Source: Cinclus cinclus (lineage: Eukaryota > Chordata > Aves > Passeriformes > Cinclidae). Taken from it: a DNA stretch of 64,000 bases. This document shows positions 53,577-63,933 of the stretch, one piece after another; positions within the stretch are counted from its first letter, which is position 1; the number at the start of each line of letters is the position of its first letter. The stretch spans positions 35,722,654 through 35,786,653 of the forward strand of contig NC_085052.1 in the NCBI RefSeq assembly GCF_963662255.1. The letters are read 5' to 3'. Under the pieces are notes generated by a model. It was not told the DNA's origin. It searched no databases and saw only the letters and a program-made list of their open reading frames with translations. Made by a program: the position numbers and the translations under genes.

Positions 53577-54678
53577 ATGGGATGCATTGTGACAGCACAG
53601 GGGTTAAGAGAAGCAAGGAACCATTGTGACCCAATGCAGGCTAACAATCTAAGAATCCCTTTTGACACCAGGGGGCGCAAAAGGACCACGGATGAACTCT
53701 GACAGCATGGGGACCTATAGAAGCAAGGAACCATTATGACACCATGAAGGCCAAGAATCACATGGTTCATTGTGACATCAAGTGGCCTAAAAGGGCTTGG
53801 CATGCATTGTGACAGCACAGAGGTTAAGAGAAGCAAGGAACCATTGTGACCCAATGCAGGCTAACAATCTAATGATCCCTTGTGGCACCAGGGGGTATAA
53901 AAAGGGCCAGGGATGGATTGTTACAGCACGGGGACCAATAGAAGCAAGGATCTATTATGCCACCGTGGAGGCCAAGAATCAAATGATTCATTGTGACATC
54001 AAGTGGCCTAAAAGGGCATGGGATGCATTGTGACACCACAGGGGTTAACAGAAGCAAGGATCCATTGTGACCCAATGCAGGCTACCAATCTAATGATCCC
54101 TTGTGGCACCAGGGGGTATAAAAAGGGCCAGGGATGGATTGTTACAGCACGGGGACCAATAGAAGCAAGGATCTATTATGCCACCGTGGAGGCCAAGAAT
54201 CAAATGATTCATTGGGACATCATGTGGCCTAAAAGGGCATGGGATGCATTGTGACACCACAGGGGTTAAGAGAAGCAAGGATCCATTGTGACCCAATGGA
54301 GGCTAATAATCCCAGGATCCCATTTGACACCAGGAGGCGTAAAAGGGCCAGGGAATAATTGTGACAGCATGGGGCCCAATTAAAACCTGGTACAATTACG
54401 CCCCCATGGAGGCCAAGATTTAAATGATTCATTGTGACATCAAGTGGCCTAAAAGGGCATGGGATGCATTGTGACAGCACAGGGGTTAAGAGAAGCAAGG
54501 ATCCATTGTGACCCAATGGAGGCTAATAATCCCAGGATCCCATTTGACACCAGGGGGCGTAAAAGGGCCAGGGATGAATTGTGACAGCATGGGGCCCAAT
54601 AGAAACAAGGAACCATTATGACACCATGGAGGCCAAGAATCAAATGATTCATTGGGACATCAAGTGGCCTAAAAGGGC
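53577..54678 (+). repeat. Block Q, copy 3 (1,102 bp)
   Basis: Same length and private marks as copies 1 and 2; 2,205 bp from copy 2. Confidence 0.87.
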
Positions 54679-54899
54679 ATGGGATGCATTGTGACACCAC
54701 AGGGGTTAAGAGAAGCAAGGATCCATTGTGACCCAATGCAGGCTACCAATCTAATGATCCCTTGTGGCACCAGGGGGTATAAAAAGGGCCAGGGATGGAT
54801 TGTTACAGCACGGGGACCAATAGAAGCAAGGATCTATTATGCCACCGTGGAGACCAAGAATCAAATGATTCATTGGGACATCATGTGGCCTAAAAGGGC

Positions 54900-56222
54900 A
54901 TGGGATGCATTGTGACACCACAGGGGTTAAGAGAAGCAAGGATCCATTGTGACCCAATGGAGGCTAACAATCTAATGATCCCTTTTGACACCAATGGGCC
55001 TAAAAGGGGCAGGGATGTATTGTGCAAGCATGGGGCCCAATTAAAACCTGGTACAATTACGCCACCAGGGAGGCCAAGAATCAAATGATTCATTGTGAAA
55101 TCAAGTGGCCTAAAAGGGCATGGGATGCATTGTGACAGCACAGGGGTTAAGAGAAGCAAGGAACCATTGTGACCCAATGCAGGCTAACAATCTAAGAATC
55201 CCTTGTGACACCAGGGGGAGCAAAAGGACCACGGATGAACCTTGACAGCGTGGGGACCTATAGAAGCAAGGAACCATTATGACACCATGAAGGCCAAGAA
55301 TCAAATGGTTCATTGTGACATCAAGTGGCCTAAAAGGGCTTGGCATGCATTGTGACACCACAGAGGTTAAGAGAAGCAAGGAACCATTGTGACCCAATGC
55401 AGGCTAACAATCTAATGATCCCTTGTGGCACCAGGGGGTATAAAAAGGGCCAGGGATGGATTGTTACAGCACGGGGACCAATAGAAGCAAGGATCTATTA
55501 TGCCACCGTGGAGGCCAAGAATCAAATGATTCATTGCGACATCAAGTGGCCTAAAAGGGCATGGGATGCATTGTGACACCACAGGGGTTAAGAGAAGCAA
55601 GGATCCATTGTGACCCAATGCAGGCTACCAATCTAATGATCCCTTGTGGCACCAGGGGGTATAAAAAGGGCCAGGGATGGATTGTTACAGCACGGGGACC
55701 AATAGAAGCAAGGATCTATTATGCCACCGTGGAGGCCAAGAATCAAATGATTCATTGGGACATCATGTGGCCTAAAAGGGCATGGGATGCATTGTGACAC
55801 CACAGGGGTTAAGAGAAGCAAGGATCCATTGTGACCCAATGGAGGCTAACAATCTAATGATCCCTTTTGACACCAATGGGCCTAAAAGGGGCAGGGATGT
55901 ATTGTGAAAGCATGGGGCCCAATTAAAACCTGGTACAATTACGCCACCATGGGTGCCAAGATTTAAATGATTCATTGTGACATCAAGTGGCCTAAAAGGG
56001 CATGGGATGCATTGTGACAGCACAGGGGTTAAGAGAAGCAAGGAACCATTGTGACCCAATGCAGGCTAACCATCTAATGATCCCTTGTGGCACCAGGGGG
56101 TATAAAAAGGGCCAGGGATGGATTGTTACAGCACGGGGACCAATAGAAGCAAGGATCTATTATGCCACCGTGGAGGCCAAGAATCAAATGATTCATTGTG
56201 ACATCATGTGGCCTAAAAGGGC
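54900..56222 (+). repeat. Block R, copy 2 (1,323 bp)
   Basis: Same marks as copy 1 at an offset of 4,851 bp. The s5-s6 part of the B monomer differs (cacatgg against caaatgg, ggcatggga against ggcttggca). Confidence 0.85.
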
Positions 56223-56442
56223 ATGGGATGCATTGTGACAGCACAGGGGTTAAGAGAAGCAAGGATCCATTGTGACCCAATGGAGGCTAACAATCTAATG
56301 ATCCCTTTTGACACCAATGGGCCTATAAGGGGCAGGGATGTATTGTGAAAGCATGGGGCCCAATTAAAACCTGGTACAATTACGCCACCATGGAGGCCAC
56401 GATTTAAATGATTCATTGTGACATCAAGTGGCCTAAAAGGGC

Positions 56443-56662
56443 ATGGGATGCATTGTGACACCACAGGGGTTAAGAGAAGCAAGGAACCATTGTGACCCAA
56501 TGCAGGCTAACAATCTAATGATCCCTTGTGACACCAATGGGCCTAAAAGGGGCAGGGATGAATTGTGATAACATGGGGCCCAATAGAAACAAGGAACCAT
56601 TATGACACCATGGAGGCCAAGAATCAAATGATTCGTTGTGACATCAAGTGGCCTAAAAGGGC
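56443..56662 (+). repeat. Chimeric monomer A>D
   Basis: A-type s3 (caatgggcctaaaaggggc) then gtgataacatggggcc and caatagaaacaaggaacc as in D. Similar chimeras are at 59088 (gtgacagcatggggcc) and 61952 (gtgaaagcatggggcc). Confidence 0.78.
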
Positions 56663-59600
56663 ATGGGATGCATTGTGACACCACAGGGGTTAAGAGAAGC
56701 AAGGAACCATTGTGACCCAATGCAGGCTAACAATCTAAGAATCCCTTTTGACACTAGGCGGCGCAAAAGGACCACGGATGAACCTTGACAGCATGGGGAC
56801 CTATAGAAGCAAGGAACCATTATGACACCATGAAGGCCAAGAATCAAATGGTTCATTGTGACATCAAGTGGCCTAAAAGTGCTTGGAATGCATTTTGACT
56901 CCACAGAGGTTAAGAGAAGCAAGGAACCATTGTGACCCAATGCAGGCTAACAATCTAATGATCCTTTGTGGCACCAGGGGGTGTAAAAAGGGCCAGGGAT
57001 GGATTGTTACAGCACGGGGGCGAATAGAAGCATTGATCTATTATGCCACCGTGGAGGCCAAGAATCAAATGATTCATTGTGACATCAAGTGGCCTAAAAG
57101 GGCATGGGATGCATTGTGACACCACAGGGGTTAAGAGAAGCAAGGAACCATTGTGACCCAATGCAGGCTAACAATCTAATGATCCCTTGTGGCACCAGGG
57201 GGCAAAAAAAGGGCCAGGGATGGATTGTTACAGCACGGGGACCAATAGAAGCAAGGATCTATTATGCCACCGTGGAGGCCAAGAATCAAATGATTCATTG
57301 TGACATCAAGTGGCCTAAAAGGGCATGGGATGCATTGTGACAGCACAGGGGTTAAGAGAAGCAAGGATCCATTGTGACCCAATGCAGGCTACCAATCTGA
57401 TGATCCCTTGTGGCACCAGGGGGTATAAAAAGGGCCAGGGATGGATTGTTACAGCACGGGGACCAATAGAAGCAAGGATCTATTATGCCACCGTGGAGGC
57501 CAAGAATCAAATGATTCATTGGGACATCATGTGGCCTAAAAGGGCATGGGATGCATTGTGACACCACAGGGGTTAAGAGAAGCAAGGATCCATTGTGACC
57601 CAATGCAGGCTAACAATCTAATGATCCCTTTTGACACCAATGGGCCTAAAAGGGGCAGGGATGTATTGTGAAAGCATGGGGCCCAATTAAAACCTGGTAC
57701 AATTACGCCACCATGGAGGCCAAGATTTAAATGATTCATTGTGACATCAAGTGGCCTAAAAGGGCATGGGATGCATTGTGACAGCACAGGGGTTAAGAGA
57801 AGCAAGGAACCACTGTAACCCAATGCAGGCTAACAATCTAATGATCCCTTGTGACACCAATGGGCCTAAAAGGGGCAGGGATGAATTGTGAAAGCATGGG
57901 GCCCAAGTAAAACCTGGTACAATTATGCCACCATGGAGGCCAAGAATCAAATGATTCATTGTGACATCAGGTGGCCTAAAAGGGCATGGGATGCATTGTG
58001 ACACCACAGGGGTTAAGAGAAGCAAGGAACCATTGTGACCCAATGCAGGCTAACAATCTAATGATCCCTTTTGACACCAGGGGGCGCAACAGGACCACGG
58101 ATGAACCTTGACAGCGTGGGGACCTATAGAAGCAAGGAACCATTATGACACCATGAAGGCCAAGAATCAAATGGTTCATTGTGACATCTAGTGGCCTAAA
58201 AGGGTTTGGAATGCATTGTGACACCACAGAGGTTAAGAGAAGCAAGGAACCATTGTGACCCAATGCAGGCTAACAATCTAATGATCCCTTGTGGCACCAG
58301 GGGGCAAAAAAAGGGCCAGGGATGCATTGTTACAGCACGGGGACCAATAGAAGCAAGGATCTATTATGCCACCGTGGAGGCCAAGAATCAAATGATTCAT
58401 TGCGACATCAAGTGGCCTAAAAGGGCATGGGATGCATTGTGACACCACAGGGGTTAAGAGAAGCAAGGATCCATTGTGACCCAATGCAGGCTACCAATCT
58501 AATGATCCCTTGTGGCACCAGGGGGTATAAAAAGGGCCAGGGATGGATTGTTACAGCACGGGGACCAATAGAAGCAAGGATCTATTATGCCACCGTGGAG
58601 GCCAAGAATCAAATGATTCATTGTGACATCAAGTGGCCTAAAAGGGCATGGGATGCATTGTGACACCACAGAGGTTAAGAGAAGCAAGGAACCATTGTGA
58701 CCCAATGCAGGCTAACAATCTAATGATCCCTTGTGACACCAATGGGCCTAAAAGGGCCAGGGATGAATTGTGAAAGCATGGTGCCCAAGTAAAACCTGGT
58801 ACAATGATGCCACCATGGAGGCCAAGAATCAAATGATTCATTGTGACATCAAGTGGCCTAAAAGGGCATGGGATGCATTGTGACACCACAGGGGTTAAGA
58901 GAAGCAAGGATCCATTGTGACCCAATGGAGGCTAACAATCTAATGATCCCTTTTGACACCAATGGGCCTATAAGGGGCAGGGATGTATTGTGAAAGCATG
59001 GGGCCCAATTAAAACCTGGTACAATTACGCCACCATGGAGGCCACGATTTAAATGATTCATTGTGACATCAAGTGGCCTAAAAGGGCATGGGATGCATTG
59101 TGACAGCACAGGGGTTAAGAGAAGCAAGGAACCATTGTGACCCAATGCAGGCTAACAATCTAATGATCCCTTGTGACACCAATGGGCCTAAAAGGGGCAG
59201 GGATGAATTGTGACAGCATGGGGCCCAATAGAAACAAGGAACCATTATGACACCATGGAGGCCAAGAATCAAATGATGCATTGTGACATCAAGTGGCCTA
59301 AAAGGGCATGGGATGCACTGTGACACCACAGAGGTTAAGAGAAGCAAGGAACCATTGTGACCCAATGCAGGCTAACAATCTAATCATCCCTTGTGACACC
59401 AATGGACCTAAAAGGGGCAGGGATGAATTGTGAAAGCATGGGGCCCAAGTAAAACCTGGTACAATTCTGCCACCATGGAGGCCAAGAATCAAATGATTCA
59501 TTGTGACATCAAGTGGCCTAAAAGGGCATGGGATGCATTGTGACACCACAGGGGTTAAGAGAAGCAAGGAACCATTGTGACCCAATGCAGGCTAACAATC

Positions 59601-59969
59601 TAATGATCCCTTGTGGCACCAGGGGGTATAAAAAGGGCCAGGGATGGATTGTTACAGCACGGGGACCAATAGAAGCAAGGATCTATTATGCCACCGTGGA
59701 GGCCAAGAATCCAATGATTCATTGCGACATCAAGTGGCCTAAAAGGGCATGGGATGCATTGTGACACCACAGGGGTTAAGAGAAGCAAGGATCCATTGTG
59801 ACCCAATGCAGGCTACCAATCTGATGATCCCTTGTGGCACCAGGGGGTATAAAAAGGGCCAGGGATGGATTGTTACAGCACGGGGACCAATAGAAGCAAG
59901 GATCTATTATGCCACCGTGGAGGCCAAGAATCAAATGATTCATTGGGACATCAAGTGGCCTAAAAGGTC

Positions 59970-61290
59970 ATGGGATGCATTGTGACACCACAGGGGTTAA
60001 GAGAAGCAAGGATCCATTGTGACCCAATGCAGGCTAACAATCTAATGATCCCTTTTGACACCAATGGGCCTAAAAGGGGCAGAGATGTATTGTGAAAGCA
60101 TGGGGCCCAAGTAAAACCTGGTACAATTATGCCACCATGCAGGCCAAGAATCAAATGATTCATTGTGACATCAGGTGGCCTAAAAGGGCATGGGATGCAT
60201 TGTGACACCACAGGGGTTAAGAGAAGCAAGGAACCTTTGTGACCCAATGCAGGCTAACAATCTAAGAATCCCTTTTGACACCAGGGGGCGCAACAGGACC
60301 ACGGATGAACCTTGACAGCGTGGGGACCTATAGAAGCAAGGAACCATTATGACACCATGAAGGCCAAGAATCAAATGGTTCATTGTGACATCTAGTGGCC
60401 TAAAAGGGTTTGGAATGCATTGTGACACCACAGAGGTTAAGAGAAGCTAGGAACCATTGTGACCCAATGCAGGCTAACAATCTAATGATCCCTTGTGGCA
60501 CCAGGGGGCAAAAAAAGGGCCAGGGATGGATTGTTACAGCACGGGGACCAATAGAAGGAAGGACCTATTATGCCACCGTGTAGGCCAAGAATCAAATGAT
60601 TCATTGTGACATCAAGTGGCCTAAAAGGGCATGGGATGCATTGTGACAGCTCAGGGGTTAAGAGAAGCAAGGATCCATTGTGACCCAATGGAGGCTAATA
60701 ATCACAGGATCCCATTTGACACCAGGGGGCGTAAAAGGGCCAGGGATGAATTGTGACAGCATGGGGCCCAATAGAAACAAGGAACCATTATGACACCATG
60801 GAGGCCAAGAATCAAATGATTCATTGTGACATCATGTGGCCTAAAAGGGCATGGGATGCATTGTGACAGCACAGGGGTTAAGAGAAGCAAGGATCCATTG
60901 TGACCCAATGCAGGCTAACAATCTAATGATCCCTTGTGGCACCAGGGGGCGCAAAGGGACCACGGATGAACTCTGACAGCATGGGGACCTATAGAAGCAA
61001 GGAACCATTATGACACCATGAAGGCCAAGAATCAAATGGTTCATTGTGACATCAAGTGGCCTAAAAGGGCATGGGATGCATTGTGACAGCACAGGGGTTA
61101 AGAGAAGCAAGGATCCATTGTGACCCAATGGAGGCTAATAATCCCAGGATCCCATTTGACACAAGGGGGCGTAAAAGGGCCAGGGATGAATTGTGACAGC
61201 ATGGGGCCCAATAGAAACAAGGAACCATTATGACACCATGGAGGCCAAGAATCAAATGATTCATTGTGACATCAAGTGGCCTAAAAGGGC
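59970..61290 (+). repeat. Hexamer repeat, copy 1 (1,321 bp)
   Basis: A B C D B D. The A B C half is conserved in the next two hexamers, with gacatcaggtggcc in A and gacatctagtggcc in B. The C monomer shares ggacctattatgcc and ccgtgtaggcc with copy 2. Confidence 0.8.
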
Positions 61291-62612
61291 ATGGGATGCA
61301 TTGTGACACCACAGAGGTTAAGACAAGCAAGGAACCACTGTAACCCAATGCAGGCTAACAATCTAATGATCCCTTGTGACACCAATGGGCCTAAAAGGGG
61401 CAGGGATGAATTGTGAAAGCATGGGGCCCAAGTAAAACCTGGTACAATTATGCCACCATGGAGGCCCAGAATCAAATGATTCATTGTGACATCAGGTGGC
61501 CTAAAAGGGCATGGGATGCATTTTGACACCACAGGGGTTAAGAGAAGCAAGGAACCATTGTGACCCAATGCAGGCTAACAATTTAAGAATCCCTTTTGAC
61601 ACCAGGGGGCGCAACAGGACCACGGATGAACCTTGACAGCGTGGGGACCTATAGAAGCAAGGAACCATTATGACACCATGAAGGCCAAGAATCAAATGGA
61701 TCATTGTGACATCTAGTGGCCTAAAAGGGTTTGGAATGCATTGTGACACCACAGAGGTTAAGAGAAGCAAGGAACCATTGTGACCCAATGCAGGCTAACA
61801 ATCTAATGATCCCTTGTGGCACCAGGGGGCAAAAAAAGGGCCAGGGATGGATTGTTACAGCACGGGGACCAATAGAAGCAAGGACCTATTATGCCACCGT
61901 GTAGGCCAAGAATCAAATGATTCATTGTGACATCATGTGGCCTAAAAGGGCATGGGATGCATTGTGACACCACAGGGGTCAAGAGAAGCAAGGATCCATT
62001 GTGACCCAATGGAGGCTAACAATCTAATGATCCCTTTTGACACCAATGGGCCTAAAAGGGGCAGGGATGTATTGTGAAAGCATGGGGCCCAATAGAAACA
62101 AGGAACCATTATGACACCATGGAGGCCAAGAATCAAATGATTCATTGTGACATCATGTGGCCTAAAAGGGCATGTGATGCATTGTGACAGCACAGGGGTT
62201 AAGAGAAGCAAGGATCCATTGTGACCCAATGGAGGCTAATAATCCCTGGATCCCATTTGACACCAGGGGGCGTAAAAGGGCCAGGGATGAATTGTGACAG
62301 CATGGGGCCCAATAGAAACAAGGAACCATTATGACACCATGGAGGCCAAGAATCAAATGATTCATTGTGACATCATGTGGCCTAAAAGGGCATGTGATGC
62401 ATTGTGACAGCACAGGGGTTAAGAGAAGCAAGGATCCATTGTGACCCAATGCAGGCTAACAATCTAATGATCCCTTGTGGCACCAGGGGGTATAAAAAGG
62501 GCCAGGGCTGGATTGTTACAGCACGGGGACCAATAGAAGCAAGGATCTATTATGCCACCGTGGAGGCCAAGAATCAAATGATTCATTGTGACATCAAGTG
62601 GCCTAAAAGGTC
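61291..62612 (+). repeat. Hexamer repeat, copy 2 (1,322 bp)
   Basis: A B C A>D D C. The first three monomers match copy 1; the last three differ in type. Confidence 0.78.
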
Positions 62613-63933
62613 ATGGGATGCATTGTGACACCACAGAGGTTAAGAGAAGCAAGGAACCATTTTAACCCAATGCAGGCTAACAATCTAATGATCCCTTGTG
62701 ACACCAATGGGCCTAAAAGGGGCAGGGATGAATTGTGAAAGCATGGGGCCCAAGTAAAACCTGGTACAATTATGCCACCATGGAGGCCAAGAATCAAATG
62801 ATTCATTGTGACATCAGGTGGCCTAAAAGGGCATGGGATGCATTGTGACACCACAGGGGTTAAGAGAAGCAAGGAACCATTGTGACCCAATGCAGGCTAA
62901 CAATTTAAGAATCCCTTTTGACACCAGGGGGCGCAAAAGGACCACGGATGAACCTTGACAGCGTGGGTACCTATAGAAGCAAGGAACCATTATGACACCA
63001 TGAAGGCCAAGAATCAAATGGTTCATTGTGACATCTAGTGGCCTAAAAGGGTTTGGAATGCATTGTGACACCACAGTGGTTAAGAGAAGCAAGGAACCAT
63101 TGTGACCCAATGCAGGCTAACAATCTAATGATCCCTTGTGGCACCAGGGGGCATAAAAAGGGCTAGGGATGGATTGTTACAGCACGGGGACCAATAGAAG
63201 CAAGGATCTATCATGCCACCATGGAGGCCAAGAATCAAATAATTCATTGTGACATCATGTGGCCTAAAAGGGCATGGGATGCATTGTGACAGCACAGGGG
63301 TTAAGAGAAGCAAGGATCCATTGTGACCCAATGGAGGCTAACAATCTAATGATCCCTTTTGACACCAATGGGCCTAAAAGGGGCAGGGATGTATTGTGAA
63401 AGCATGGGGCCCAATTAAAACCTGGTACAATTACGCCACAATGGAGGCCAAGATTTAAATGATTCATTGTGACATCAAGTGGCCTAAAAGGGCATGGGAT
63501 GCATTGTGACAGCACAGGGGTTAAGAGAAGCAAGGATCCATTGTGACCCAATGGAGGCTAATAATCCCAGGATCCCATTTGACAGCAGGGGGCGTAAAAG
63601 GGCCAGGGATGAATTGTGACAGCATGGGGCCCAATAGAAACAAGGAACCATTATGACACCATGGAGGCCAAGAATCAAATGATTCATTGTGACATCATGT
63701 GGCCTAAAAGGGCATGGGATGCATTGTGACAGCACAGGGGTTAAGAGAAGAAAGGATCCATTGTGACCCAATGCAGGCTAACAATCTAATGATCCCTTGT
63801 GGCACCAGGGGGCGCAAAGGGACCACGGATGAACTCTGACAGCATGGGGACCTATAGAAGCAAGGAACCATTATGACTCCATGAAGGCCAAGAATCAAAT
63901 GGTTCATTGTGACATCAAGTGGCCTAAAAGGGC
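62613..63933 (+). repeat. Hexamer repeat, copy 3 (1,321 bp)
   Basis: A B C A D B. The B monomer at 63714 matches the B monomer 60851 of copy 1 (offset 2,863 bp), so the second halves have been reshuffled. Confidence 0.76.
63803..63815 (+). promoter_or_regulatory. CTCF-core-like motif near the right edge (exemplar)
   Basis: The same 13-mer in the B monomer 63714-63933, here preceded by ttgtgg rather than ttttga. It shows that the word persists across the whole window despite divergence of its surroundings. Confidence 0.45.

Larger units (their letters stand above)
48065..56222 (+). repeat. Sub-array IV: recent block mosaic P Q R Q S P Q S R
   Basis: Thirty-seven monomers in which five-to-six-monomer blocks recur at exact lengths. 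P (C A C C, 882 bp): 48065 and 52695. Q (B C C D>A D, 1,102 bp): 48947, 51372 and 53577. R (A B C C A C, 1,323 bp): 50049 and 54900. S (C, 221 bp): 52474 and 54679. Copies differ by few bases. Confidence 0.88.
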
